NCBI RefSeq assembly: GCF_009268105.1
Contig: NZ_VWXM01000003.1
Coordinates: 1-49,422, forward strand
From: Candidatus Phytoplasma sacchari
Lineage (GTDB): Bacteria > Bacillota_I > Bacilli_A > Acholeplasmatales > Acholeplasmataceae
Length of the DNA stretch: 49,422 nt
Direction: 5' to 3'
The notes below the pieces were generated by a model. It did not search any database. It was not told the DNA's origin and was given only the letters and a program-made list of their open reading frames with translations. Position 1 is the first letter of the stretch. Every line of letters starts with the position of its first letter. Below are positions 40,005 to 49,308 of the stretch, in pieces. The position numbers and the translations under genes were made by a program.

Positions 40005-40928
40005 TTATTTTAAATTAAAATAATTATTCGTTATTTTGTTAACATTTTTAAAATTACATTTAGATATTTTATTCAAAATTGAAATACCTCTTTTTTGATA
40101 AATTTCTAATAATTGTTTATCTACTGTATGAGAAGCACCCAATTTTAGTTTCATACCTAAATATTTGTTTAATTTGTCAATTTCTTTCAAAAAAAAACAT
40201 CTTGCAATAACAGAAGATAAAGCAACACTTAAATATTTATTTTCTGATTGGGTTTCAAATTTTATATTTTGATAAACTAATTTTTCTTCCTTTAGATAAT
40301 TAAAATAATTATCCGGACTAGTAAATTGATCAACCACAACACAAAATTTAAATTTTTCACTTTTTATTATTTCTAAAAGTTCTAAAATAGCTTTATTATG
40401 CAATAAAGCTTTTATTTTATTTAAATTATAATCATTTTTTTTAATCAAATGATTATATTTTAAAGGATGTAAAATTTTTAAAACAAAAGGTATTTTTTGT
40501 TTTATAACCAAATTTGTTATTTGAAAAACTCTTTTGGAAGAAATTTTTTTAGAATCTCTGATATTCATTTCTTTTAAAAAAAAAATATTTTCCATAGAAA
40601 CAAATGATGCGCACACAACTATAGGACCAAAAACATCACCAGTACCGACTTCATCAGAACCAATTATATTTTTAATATTATAAATATCTGAATCTTTAAT
40701 ATTTAAATTTAATAAACGACTTATTATTAAAACACTTTTTTGAATATGTCTTCCTTGAATTAAACAAGTTCCATTATAAAAAAAAGTAATTATATTATCA
40801 TCTCGTTTAATCTTAAAAAAAACAATATTATTTTCGATTTTATCCTTTAAAACAAAGTTATCAAGTTTATTTTTAACAAAATTCATTTGATCAAAACTTA
40901 AATTTTTAAAAGTATGATATTTTAACAT
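40005..40928 (-). CDS. rnhC: Ribonuclease HIII
   Basis: Removes RNA from RNA-DNA hybrids. The RNase HIII-type N-terminal extension (about 1-80, TBP-like) precedes the catalytic domain, which begins IGSDEVGTGDVFGP (90-102) with the D-E pair; other acidic residues are in NIRDSKKIS and VVDQF. This N-terminal domain separates HIII from HII. AAGGA is 9 nt upstream of the ATG. Length 307 aa is normal. Confidence 0.92.
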   Translation of the reverse strand: MLKYHTFKNLSFDQMNFVKNKLDNFVLKDKIENNIVFFKIKRDDNIITFFYNGTCLIQGRHIQKSVLIISRLLNLNIKDSDIYNIKNIIGSDEVGTGDVFGPIVVCASFVSMENIFFLKEMNIRDSKKISSKRVFQITNLVIKQKIPFVLKILHPLKYNHLIKKNDYNLNKIKALLHNKAILELLEIIKSEKFKFCVVVDQFTSPDNYFNYLKEEKLVYQNIKFETQSENKYLSVALSSVIARCFFLKEIDKLNKYLGMKLKLGASHTVDKQLLEIYQKRGISILNKISKCNFKNVNKITNNYFNLK

Positions 40929-40975
40929 TAATTAATCCTTATTTATCAAAAAAAATAATAAATGAACTTTTTTTA

Positions 40976-41635
40976 TTATCTATTCAAATTCCAATTAATA
41001 GGTTCGATATTGTTACTGATCAAATATTGATTTGTTCTAGAAAAAGGTTTAGAACCAAAAAAACCTTTATGGGCAGAATAAAAAGAAGGGTGAGAACTTT
41101 TTATAATAAAATTTTCTCTTGTTTTAATATATTTTTCATATTTTTGTGCTAATCTTCCCCAAAATATATAAACTATATTTTTTTTATGAAAACTTAAAAA
41201 TTTAAAAAAATTTATAGTAAAAAAATCCCAACCAATGTATTTATGACTCAAAGGTTTTCCTCTTTCTACTGTAAGAATACTATTTAAGAGCAAAACCCCT
41301 TCTAAACCCCACAAAGTCAAATTATTTGTTTTTGTATTTAATAATAAATCATTATTTAATTCTTTAAATATATTCTTTAAACTAGAAGGTGTTTTACTAC
41401 TTAAAGTACTAAAGGATAAACCATGAGCTTGATTAAAACCTGGATAAGGATCTTGTCCTAAAATAACTACTTTTGTTTTTAAGAAATCAGTCAATTTAAA
41501 AGCTTTAAAAATATCTTTTAAATCAGGATAAATAATTTTATCTTTTTCTATCTCTTTTTTTAAAAAAAATAAAATTTTTTTAAAATACAATTTCTTTTTT
41601 TCCTGATTAATAAATTTTCTCCACATTAAATCCAT
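40976..41635 (-). CDS. ung: Uracil-DNA glycosylase
   Basis: Family 1 UDG that removes uracil from DNA. The water-activating loop is GQDPYPGFNQAHGLSFS with the catalytic Asp62 (usual GQDPYH; Pro replaces His), the uracil-binding LLNSILTV is followed by GKPLSHKYIGW, and the minor-groove loop reads HPSFYSAHKGFFG (usual HPSPLSA). The frame opens at TTG 41650 inside the signal peptidase gene; I choose ATG 41633-41635 (219 aa), where homology begins. Adjacent to the signal peptidase gene and probably co-transcribed. Confidence 0.93.
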   Translation of the reverse strand: MDLMWRKFINQEKKKLYFKKILFFLKKEIEKDKIIYPDLKDIFKAFKLTDFLKTKVVILGQDPYPGFNQAHGLSFSTLSSKTPSSLKNIFKELNNDLLLNTKTNNLTLWGLEGVLLLNSILTVERGKPLSHKYIGWDFFTINFFKFLSFHKKNIVYIFWGRLAQKYEKYIKTRENFIIKSSHPSFYSAHKGFFGSKPFSRTNQYLISNNIEPINWNLNR

Positions 41636-41643
41636 AAATAATC

Positions 41644-42240
41644 TTAACAACTTTTCAAAACAATTTTAACAATATCTATTAACAAACAAATCAAAAGATA
41701 AGAAGCAATGATGAACATAATACATTTTATCCAAAATACGTGTTTATAACTTATTTTCAAAATAGGTTTAGCTAGAATATTTTTGTAAGGAATTTTTTTT
41801 TCAAATATCAAAATATCGCTATTATTATCTCCTTTAGTTGTAACATATTTCTCAACTATTTTATTATCTACTACTCTATGGATAATAATTTTTTGAGATA
41901 AATCTGAATTAGGAAATTTTTCGTTATCTACATTAAAAATAATTACATCGCCATCTTTAGATTCTAATGAAGAAGATTTTTTTAAGCTCTGACGTCCTTT
42001 ATCTGAAATTTTTTTCACAATAACACAATCACCTACTTCAAATTTATCTTGCATACTTTCACTTGCAACTATGAAATAATTAAAATGAAAAAATTTAATA
42101 ATATTTTCTCGAGAAATAAATAAACTAAAAAACATAAATAAAAATAAATACAAAAAAATAAAATAATAAATTAAAATTAAAAAACTACGAATAAAATTAA
42201 AAACTTTTTTAAAATTTTTTTTTAAAAAATCTGATAACAT
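41644..42240 (-). CDS. Signal peptidase I, ER/SipW type (Ser-His)
   Basis: Cleaves signal peptides from Sec-exported proteins. Catalytic Ser62 is in FIVASESMQDKFEVGD; the general base appears to be His121 in IIIHRVVD, followed by TTKGDNNS (135-142). A His in place of the usual Lys marks the eukaryote/archaea-like S26B type (SipW of Bacillus), not the common bacterial P-type. There are two membrane segments, about 17-42 and near the C-terminus (about 167-190). The frame opens at TTG 42270; ATG 42238-42240 is preferred because an AGAG element precedes it and residues before it look unlike a signal-anchor (198 aa). Confidence 0.87.
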   Translation of the reverse strand: MLSDFLKKNFKKVFNFIRSFLILIYYFIFLYLFLFMFFSLFISRENIIKFFHFNYFIVASESMQDKFEVGDCVIVKKISDKGRQSLKKSSSLESKDGDVIIFNVDNEKFPNSDLSQKIIIHRVVDNKIVEKYVTTKGDNNSDILIFEKKIPYKNILAKPILKISYKHVFWIKCIMFIIASYLLICLLIDIVKIVLKSC

Positions 42241-42347
42241 ATAATCTACTCTGCTTTGATTCTTATTCAATTTTTTTTAATTCATTTTTTTAAATTAAAT
42301 AATTAATTTAAAAAAAATTTAAATAAATAAATTAATATAATTATTAA

Positions 42348-44036
42348 CTAAACTTTATTAATATTTAACCAATCAATTTCCCCGAAAATATTAACATTAA
42401 AACCTTCTATATTATGTCTCAATAAATTTCTAATTTTATTTATTTGAAATAAAGGAATAGCAATATATTTCTTAGTTAACACTTCATGTAATTCTTTTAT
42501 CTTATTTTCGTACTCAAGAGTATTAAAATCAATTTTTTTTAAATATTCAATTTTTTCATATATATCAGGTTCATTTAAACAAGAAACATTAAAATAAGCT
42601 TCATTTATTTCCGTAGAATTTTGAGGACTAACATTAGGATTATTAGGATCATAAATTTTGCCAAAATAAACATTTAATAAATAATGAGGGAAAGTATTTT
42701 CTAAATATTCTGTTAAACAAAAAATATCAAAATCACCAGATTTAGCCTTTGCAATAGTTTCATTTTTTTCAAATTGTAATTTTTCTATTTTGAAACCTTC
42801 TTCATTGGACAATGTTTCTAAAAATTTATTCATAAAACGATTCTTAGTTTCATCTGTATTAGTAAATAATGCTCTTATTTTTTTGTTTGGTTTAGCAGCA
42901 ATTACACTTTTATCATTTGTAATTAAATGATCAAAATCATTATCAGAAATATCTCCTCCCTTTAAACGATTATCTGAAAAATAATTAACTACTTTACAAT
43001 AAGATAAATTTTCCCCTAATTCTTCCAATATTTTTGTCTTTAATTTTGGTGTCAATACTTGCACTATACTCTTTCTATTCTCGATACTCAAAGTATTGCT
43101 ATTTAATATAATATAAGTCAAATTTAAATTATCATTTTCTACTAATTTAAGTTTTTTATTTTGAGTCATATTCTCTAAATATACTTGATCGGTATTTTCT
43201 AGAATTAAATCTAATTTACCTTTTTCTAAATTCATATAAAGAGTTTGAACAGAAGGTATAAAATGAATAATAATATTTTTAATATTACTAGAAACTCTAT
43301 TAGATAATCTAAAATAATCTGAAAAAAATGATAATTCTATCGTTTTAGTATTAGGATCAAATTTCTTTAATTTAAATGCACCTAAACCTATATTTCTAAA
43401 ATTTTCAAAATCTGTTTGCATCACTTTTTTGTTTATAATAGGAATTTTGCTTAAATGATGATAATTTAAAGAATTTTTATCATCTTTAAACTTTATATAA
43501 AATTTATATTTTTGACTATTATCAGTAGGTTTAGCAAAATCATCTATAAAATAAGAATGTTCACCTTTTGTTGAATTATTTAAATTTAAAGTTTCCAAAA
43601 CATCATCATTAGTTAATTCATCTCCGTTATGGAACTTAATACCTGATTTTAAATTGAATTCATAATAATCTTTAAATTTACCATGTTTAATAGCTGATGT
43701 AGGAATTTTTTCTATTAGTTTTTCTTTATATTCAGTATAATAATGATTATTCTTTTTTATTTCTGATGAACTTATCAAATATTCATGAATTAAATTACGA
43801 ACTTGAGCATTATTAGTTGTATTCGCTCCCATACCAAACATTCCAAAACCATTTTTAATTTCACTAGAAGTACCAATTAATAAAGTATCTTTATTTTCAA
43901 TAACATCATTTTTTTTCGATAAAAAACGTTTTCCAAAAAAAATCAATACAAGACAAAATATTAAAATAATAACAATTTTTATAATAAATAAAATATTCTT
44001 TTTATGCTTTAAATTTTTATTAAATTTTAAATTCAT
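42348..44036 (-). CDS. Family-5 extracellular solute-binding protein (DppA/OppA type)
   Basis: Peptide-type ABC binding protein. A membrane anchor near the N-terminus (about 16-37, no lipobox Cys) is followed by the SBP_bac_5 pattern: YEFNLKSGIKFHNGDELTND (about 122-141), MNLEKGKLDLILEN and a C-terminal DIFCLTEYLENTFP segment. Length 562 aa fits. No permease or ATPase genes are adjacent, so it is an orphan here and its transporter must be elsewhere. AAGG is 9 nt upstream of the ATG. Substrate could be oligopeptides, but other ligands of this family are possible. Confidence 0.87.
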   Translation of the reverse strand: MNLKFNKNLKHKKNILFIIKIVIILIFCLVLIFFGKRFLSKKNDVIENKDTLLIGTSSEIKNGFGMFGMGANTTNNAQVRNLIHEYLISSSEIKKNNHYYTEYKEKLIEKIPTSAIKHGKFKDYYEFNLKSGIKFHNGDELTNDDVLETLNLNNSTKGEHSYFIDDFAKPTDNSQKYKFYIKFKDDKNSLNYHHLSKIPIINKKVMQTDFENFRNIGLGAFKLKKFDPNTKTIELSFFSDYFRLSNRVSSNIKNIIIHFIPSVQTLYMNLEKGKLDLILENTDQVYLENMTQNKKLKLVENDNLNLTYIILNSNTLSIENRKSIVQVLTPKLKTKILEELGENLSYCKVVNYFSDNRLKGGDISDNDFDHLITNDKSVIAAKPNKKIRALFTNTDETKNRFMNKFLETLSNEEGFKIEKLQFEKNETIAKAKSGDFDIFCLTEYLENTFPHYLLNVYFGKIYDPNNPNVSPQNSTEINEAYFNVSCLNEPDIYEKIEYLKKIDFNTLEYENKIKELHEVLTKKYIAIPLFQINKIRNLLRHNIEGFNVNIFGEIDWLNINKV

Positions 44037-44186
44037 TTTTTTACCTTATTTTCTAAAATTAAGATTTTTTTAATAAAAAAATATGTCTTAATTTCAAATT
44101 AAAATATAATATGTTATATAAAGTATATTTTATCAAAAAAAAATTTTTTTAGACATTTATTAAACAAAAAAATAAAAATTTTTTTA

Positions 44187-44627
44187 TTATTTTTTATAAT
44201 TTTTAATCATTTTCAAAGTAAGTTCCCAAGGCATACTAACACAACTAATCTTACTAGAAAAAAAAGAAATATTTTTAAAAACATATAATTTTTTGTCAAT
44301 TTTTTGAGAATCAAATTTTTGATTTTTTATCATTTTTAAAAAATTATTTATTTTTAATAAACATAAATCAAGATTAATTTTTTTCAAAAAAAAAGACATT
44401 AAAGATGCTGAAGAAATTAGGATAATACAACCATTTGTCTCATATCTAATATCAGAAATATCTTCTTTATCAAAAAATATCTGAATTTTAATAGATTCGT
44501 TACAAAGATTATTTTGAGCTTCAGAAATTAAATAACTAGATTTGTCTTTATCAAAAAACAAACCTTTATTAAATGGATTTTTATAATTTTCTATAATTAT
44601 CTTGCGATATAATTTATTTATTTGCAT
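44187..44627 (-). CDS. sufU: SufU/NifU-like iron-sulfur assembly protein
   Basis: Small zinc protein that in Firmicutes accepts sulfur from SufS. Family framework: LYRKIIIENYKNPFNKG at the N-terminus, three Cys in the expected places (Cys42 in LCNES, Cys67 in ETNGCIILISSAS, Cys129 in KISCVSMPW). The canonical C-G-D at the first Cys reads C-N-E, so the Asp zinc ligand is Glu. Overall divergence is high. No sufS, sufB or other partner lies in the window. Follows tyrS by 42 nt. Confidence 0.75.
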   Translation of the reverse strand: MQINKLYRKIIIENYKNPFNKGLFFDKDKSSYLISEAQNNLCNESIKIQIFFDKEDISDIRYETNGCIILISSASLMSFFLKKINLDLCLLKINNFLKMIKNQKFDSQKIDKKLYVFKNISFFSSKISCVSMPWELTLKMIKNYKK

Positions 44628-44669
44628 AAATTTTAATAAATACTTTCTTTTGATTATATAGTTTGAGAT

Positions 44670-45926
44670 TTAATCAAAAATAACCAAAACATTAATTTTA
44701 TTTTTTTTAGTTATTACAAAATACTTATTATAAAAAGCTTTTTTTTGTTCTAAAACAAAATCTACTTTTTTTATATAATTGCCGAATATTTTAATAGAAT
44801 TAGCCAAAATAAATCGTCTAGCTTCGTTTTTAGATAATGCTAATTGAGTTTGAACTAAAACATCTACAAGTGAAATATTTTTATTAGTTTTAACAAAATT
44901 TAATTTTTTTGATAAAAAAATTAAATCAGTTAAACTCCATTTTTTTAAATTTTTATTAAATAAAATATTATTAATTCTAATACATTTTTGAAGTTCTTTA
45001 TTTCCATGTAAGAAAATAACAATTGATTCAGCCAATCTTTTTTGAGCTATTCTTTCCTTAGGATTAGATTTGGTTTTTTGTTCTAAAAAATTAATTGTTT
45101 CATAATCCAATAAAGTCATTTTTTTTAAATAATCAATAACATTATTATCATCAATATTTAGCAAATATTGATAAATTTGATAAGAACTACTTAACTTATT
45201 GTCTAACCATAAAGCATTTCCTTCGCTCTTACCAAATTTTACTCCTTTATTATCTAACAAAAGAGGAATACTAAAACCTAAAGGTTTTTTTTTATTATTT
45301 TTGGAAAATTCCATTTTTCTAATTAATTCTAAACCACTAGTAATATTGCCCCATTGATCAGAACCTCCAAATTGAAGTATAACATCAAAATCTTTATATA
45401 ACTTGTAAAAATCCAACGCTTGAAGTATCATATATGAAAATTCTGTATATGAAATACCAGTTTTTAATCTTTTAGACACTATTTCCTTAGAAATCATATA
45501 ATTAACATTAAATAATTTGCCATAAAATCTAAAAAAATAGATAAAATCCATCTTAGATATCCAAATATAATTATCTATAAATTTAATTTTAGTATTTGAA
45601 AATATTTTTTTTAATTGTTTTTTAATTGATAAACTATTATTAAAAATTTCTTCCTGAGATAATAGTAATCTTTCTTTTGTCTCTTTTGGATCACCAATTA
45701 AACCAGTGCCACCGCCTATTAAAACAAAAGGACAATGATGATGTTTGAGAAACAAAAAAATAGTATTAATCTGAATTAAATGACCTAGAGTTAATGAATT
45801 AGCAGTAGGATCAAAACCACAATAAAAATTTATTTTTTCACTGATCAATAATTCTTCCATTTTTTTTTCATCACTACAATCTTTAATTAAATTGCGCCAT
45901 TTTAATTCTTGAAACAATGATAACAA
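44670..45926 (-). CDS. tyrS: Tyrosyl-tRNA synthetase
   Basis: Class I synthetase for tRNA-Tyr. FYCGFDPTANSLTLGHL carries the HIGH equivalent, QFGGSDQWGNITSG binds tyrosine, and KFGKSEGNALWLD carries the KMSKS equivalent. The C-terminal S4 RNA-binding domain is present (about 355-418). The start is TTG (45924-45926): AAGGAG lies 10 nt upstream and the N-terminus (LFQELKWRNLIKD) matches the family. Length 418 aa is normal. Confidence 0.95.
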   Translation of the reverse strand: MLSLFQELKWRNLIKDCSDEKKMEELLISEKINFYCGFDPTANSLTLGHLIQINTIFLFLKHHHCPFVLIGGGTGLIGDPKETKERLLLSQEEIFNNSLSIKKQLKKIFSNTKIKFIDNYIWISKMDFIYFFRFYGKLFNVNYMISKEIVSKRLKTGISYTEFSYMILQALDFYKLYKDFDVILQFGGSDQWGNITSGLELIRKMEFSKNNKKKPLGFSIPLLLDNKGVKFGKSEGNALWLDNKLSSSYQIYQYLLNIDDNNVIDYLKKMTLLDYETINFLEQKTKSNPKERIAQKRLAESIVIFLHGNKELQKCIRINNILFNKNLKKWSLTDLIFLSKKLNFVKTNKNISLVDVLVQTQLALSKNEARRFILANSIKIFGNYIKKVDFVLEQKKAFYNKYFVITKKNKINVLVIFD

Positions 45927-46005
45927 ATAAGATATTCTCCTTTTTTTTTTAAATTTAACAAAATTAAATTGTTTATTTTAATTATTGTTTATATTTTAAT
46001 AACCT

Positions 46006-46365
46006 TTATTTTTTTTCTTTAATCTTAGTAGCTTTTGCGGATAAATCACGAATATAATAAAGCTTAGAACGACGTACAATACCACGTTTAATAACTTCTA
46101 TTTTTTCATATAAAGGAGAATGCAAAGGACAAATACGCTCTACTCCTACACCTGAATAAACTTTCCTTAATGTAAAAGTTTCAGATATATTACTCCCCTT
46201 CCTCTTTATAACTAATCCTTCAAAAATTTGTATTTTTTTTTTATTATTTTCCTCAAATTTAACAAAAATTCTAACAGTATCTCCCACTTTAAACGAAGGT
46301 ATTTGTCTTAAATTATCCTTATTTACAGAATTAATTAATTGTTGTCCTTTTAGGTTAGTATCCAT
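46006..46365 (-). CDS. rplS: 50S ribosomal protein L19
   Basis: L19 lies at the 30S-50S interface. The conserved core is seen as [49 protein letters not shown] and [16 protein letters not shown]. 119 aa, the normal size. AAGGAAG lies upstream of the ATG. Last of the rpsP-trmD-rplS operon, 19 nt after trmD. Confidence 0.97.
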   Translation of the reverse strand: MDTNLKGQQLINSVNKDNLRQIPSFKVGDTVRIFVKFEENNKKKIQIFEGLVIKRKGSNISETFTLRKVYSGVGVERICPLHSPLYEKIEVIKRGIVRRSKLYYIRDLSAKATKIKEKK

Positions 46366-46384
46366 TTTTTAATATAACTTCCTT

Positions 46385-47122
46385 TTATTTTTTTAATTTT
46401 TTATTATATATAATTTCTTCTAAAATTTTTTGAATTTTAATATCTAATTTTTTTTTACTTATCAAATCAGGTCTTTTAAGCAAAGTATTTTTTAAACTTT
46501 CTTTTTGTCTCCATTCTTCGATTTTTTTATGATTTCCAGAAAGAAGAACAGAAGGAACTTTTTCTCCCTTATAACTTTGTGGTCTAGTATACTGTGGATA
46601 TTTCAATAAACCATTGTGAAAAGAATCTTGTGAATAAGATTCTTTTTTAATAACACCTGGCAAAACTCTAACAATGGAATCAATAAAAACAATAGCTGAA
46701 ATTTCACCACCAGTCAAAATATAATCGCCTATGGAAATTTCTTCATCTACAAATTTTAAAACTCTTGAATCAACACCTTCATAATTACCACATAAAATAA
46801 TTATTTGCTTAAAATTTTCGGCATAATAAAATACTTTTTTTTGTTTTAAAAGATTTCCTTGAGGAGATAATAAAACAACTATGCTTTTAGATTTTCTCTT
46901 TAAACTTAAAAGAGAATCATAAAAAGGAGGAAAAGAAAGTAACATACCTGCTCCGCCACCATAAATAGAATCATCTATTTTATTATTTTTATTATGACTA
47001 TATTTTCTCAGATCCAAAATATTAACTAAAATTTTTTTTTTAAAACAAGCTCTTTTTATTATTGAATGATTTAAAAAAAAATCAAAAAAATTAGGAAAAA
47101 TAGTTATAATATCAAATCTCAT
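46385..47122 (-). CDS. trmD: tRNA (guanine37-N1)-methyltransferase TrmD
   Basis: Makes m1G37 in tRNAs with G36, preventing frameshifting. SPOUT/trefoil-knot motifs: [37 protein letters not shown] and [12 protein letters not shown], with a C-terminal tRNA-binding domain containing [13 protein letters not shown] and [10 protein letters not shown]. 245 aa, typical. It lies directly between rpsP and rplS. Confidence 0.97.
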   Translation of the reverse strand: MRFDIITIFPNFFDFFLNHSIIKRACFKKKILVNILDLRKYSHNKNNKIDDSIYGGGAGMLLSFPPFYDSLLSLKRKSKSIVVLLSPQGNLLKQKKVFYYAENFKQIIILCGNYEGVDSRVLKFVDEEISIGDYILTGGEISAIVFIDSIVRVLPGVIKKESYSQDSFHNGLLKYPQYTRPQSYKGEKVPSVLLSGNHKKIEEWRQKESLKNTLLKRPDLISKKKLDIKIQKILEEIIYNKKLKK

Positions 47123-47188
47123 ATAATATTATGACCTTATATTTTAAATAAACAAAAATAAAAATTTCTTAAAAAATAAAAAATAAAA

Positions 47189-47452
47189 TTATTTATTTTC
47201 ATCTATCTTAAGATTTTGTTTTTTTTTAAATTTTTTAATCAAATTTTTAGTAGTAAGAGATAATTCAGCTCCAGTAGACAACCATTTTTCTAATTTTTCT
47301 TGGTATATATTAACTAAATTTGACAATGGTGAATAAGTACCAATAATTTCTAAAAATTTACCATCTCTTTTATTACAAGATTGCATAGCTACTATACGAT
47401 AAAAAGGTCTTTTATGAGAACCAAAACGCTGTAAACGAATTCTAACTGACAT
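47189..47452 (-). CDS. rpsP: 30S ribosomal protein S16
   Basis: S16 stabilises the 5' domain of 16S rRNA. MSVRIRLQRFGSHKRPFYRI is the diagnostic N-terminus, followed by DGKFLEIIGTYSPL and the helix EKLEKWLSTGAELS. 87 aa. TAGG is about 10 nt upstream of the ATG and a TATAAT (minus strand, 47482-47487) is a candidate -10. trmD follows after 66 nt, with no room for rimM, which usually lies between them. Confidence 0.97.
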   Translation of the reverse strand: MSVRIRLQRFGSHKRPFYRIVAMQSCNKRDGKFLEIIGTYSPLSNLVNIYQEKLEKWLSTGAELSLTTKNLIKKFKKKQNLKIDENK

Positions 47453-47705
47453 TTGATTTAAACAACCTACTTTCAGATTTTATTATATAAACTAAAAAAT
47501 AAATAAACACTTCTAGACTAGATTATAAAATAAAAAATAATAACTGTCAACATACAATTATTAATTAAATAAACATATAATATATTTAGGTAATTATTTT
47601 TTTATATAGATTAATAAATTTTTTTATTTTTTCTTTATATAAATTAAAAAAATAAATAAATTAAAAAATGTTAAAAAAATTAATAAAAAATGATAAAATA
47701 TAAAA

Positions 47706-48233
47706 ATGAGAATAATACCTTATGAATTATTTAAATACACTCCTGATTTATCACTACAAGCTTTAAGAAAAGAATTTGGAATGTATGATTATTATCTAAA
47801 TAAAAAGAAAAAAAATAAAGCTATGCAATTTTTTTTGGATATGGATCGTAATTATTTTAATTTATCGTTTTCAAAATGGATAAAAGAAATGCAAAAAAGA
47901 AAACATTACATAAATAGTTTTCATCTATTTTATTTTAAAAATAATAAATATAAATTAATAAAAACAAATTTTTTTCTTATTATAGAATGTTGTATACAAT
48001 GGAAAATAAAAAATTTTTCTCCTTATAAATTGAATCTAGATTGGTTTGATATTTTAAATAAAATAGTAAAAAGAGAAAAAGATTTATACCCAAAATTTAA
48101 TTTAAATACTTTTAATAATTCCACAGAATGGTACAAAAAAAAATTTATAAAATTAAATAAAAATAATAATTTTAAACCAAAAAATTTAGATATACAAAAA
48201 GTATTTGAATATTTTAAATATATATTTTTATAG
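47706..48233 (+). CDS. Conserved hypothetical protein, possibly related to T4 endonuclease V-like family TIGR02328
   Basis: No firm identification. A soluble, basic 175-aa protein without signal or membrane segments. The N-terminus MRIIPYELFKYTPDLSLQAL and the following R-x-E, and later FLDMDRNYFNLSFSKWIKEM with KR, recall the layout of TIGR02328 proteins and distant pyrimidine-dimer glycosylases (N-terminal MRIxPYxL, later EM-x-KR), but this is memory of a pattern, not a search result. No ribosome-binding site is evident before the ATG. It stands alone, divergent from rpsP and convergent with the membrane protein at its right. Confidence 0.65.
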   Translation: MRIIPYELFKYTPDLSLQALRKEFGMYDYYLNKKKKNKAMQFFLDMDRNYFNLSFSKWIKEMQKRKHYINSFHLFYFKNNKYKLIKTNFFLIIECCIQWKIKNFSPYKLNLDWFDILNKIVKREKDLYPKFNLNTFNNSTEWYKKKFIKLNKNNNFKPKNLDIQKVFEYFKYIFL

Positions 48234-48275
48234 TTTTTTTAAAAAAAACATAAATAAAAAAATAAGTTAATATTA

Positions 48276-48309
48276 TTTTATTAATATTTATATTTTATTA
48301 ATATTTATT
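48276..48309. repeat. Tandem 17-bp repeat, two copies
   Basis: TTTTATTAATATTTATA (48276-48292) followed directly by TTTTATTAATATTTATT (48293-48309), in the gap between two convergent genes. Probably slippage in low-complexity DNA. Confidence 0.65.
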
Positions 48310-48336
48310 GAAAAACAATTAATTAATTTTAATAAT

Positions 48337-49044
48337 TTATTTTTTTAAATAAAAATAATTTTTTAATATAAAATTCCTAGAAACAAAAAAAGAAATAAAA
48401 AGAATAAAATTAGAAATAAAAACAGGAATAAAATTTAAAAAAAACATTGAAAAATAATAAAATAAATAAGGTTTATTTGTTTTATATAACGAATTAATAT
48501 TTTTAAAAATTAAATTATAATATTTTTTTTTAGGACCCCAATAACATAAAAAACCACATAAAAAACGAGAAAAACTTTGTATTGTAACTATAATAAAAAA
48601 AAATAAAAAAATTTTCTTATAATTTTTTTTTTCACAAAATGCAAAAAAACAATTTAAAGAATAAGCTAAAACAGGTAATAAAGTTCCGAAAAAAAACATG
48701 TTAAAAAAAAGATATATTTTTTGATATTCTGATACTAAATATGAATAATCATTTGCTAAAAAATTTGCTTGTAATAAATATTTTTCACCTGAATACATAA
48801 AAATATCTAAAAAACAGTAAAAAAACAAAAAAAATAAATTATAACTAAAACTAAAAAATAAACTCATAATAAAAAAAGGGAGATACCAATAACAAAAAAA
48901 GTTACTTTCTACAAAAAAAAATTTATTTAAAAAAATAGGAAAAAATTTATTAATTTGAGATAAAATAACGGAAATAGAAATAAAAAATGAACCTAAAATT
49001 AATTTATGAAGATTTTTTTTTTTAAAATTAAACATCTTTTTCAT
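48337..49044 (-). CDS. Probable ECF transporter S-component (ThiT-like) membrane protein
   Basis: A very hydrophobic 235-aa protein with about six helices. The N-terminal part (LILGSFFISISVILSQINKF followed by FFCYWYLPFFIMSLFFSF) has the layout of vitamin S-components, and near the C-terminus SRFLCGFLCYWG and the following YYFSMFFLNFIPVFISN resemble the ThiT region where a RFxxHxxxGxxFW-like motif and an aromatic/Asn segment bind thiamine. The similarity is by eye only, and the substrate is not assignable. A TATAAT (minus strand, 49146-49151) about 100 nt upstream may be its promoter; no TPP riboswitch motif is visible in the leader. Confidence 0.45.
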   Translation of the reverse strand: MKKMFNFKKKNLHKLILGSFFISISVILSQINKFFPIFLNKFFFVESNFFCYWYLPFFIMSLFFSFSYNLFFLFFYCFLDIFMYSGEKYLLQANFLANDYSYLVSEYQKIYLFFNMFFFGTLLPVLAYSLNCFFAFCEKKNYKKIFLFFFIIVTIQSFSRFLCGFLCYWGPKKKYYNLIFKNINSLYKTNKPYLFYYFSMFFLNFIPVFISNFILFISFFVSRNFILKNYFYLKK

Positions 49045-49308
49045 TAAATATCATAATATATAAAATTCTTCCTAATTCTATTTAATTTAATTTAAAAAAA
49101 TAATAAAAAAATAATATTATATATCTGGATAGATATTGAAAAGACATTATATCCGAAAAACCAACTTTAAGAGTGTAAATATCATAATAAAATTTACTAA
49201 AAAAAATTCTTTTTTATTTAATTTGTCGAATTCTTATTTTTGAGTTATTTTTTCAGATTATTCTTTGGTTTTGAATTTTGAAGATTGTTTTGAAGATATT
49301 TTATCCAT

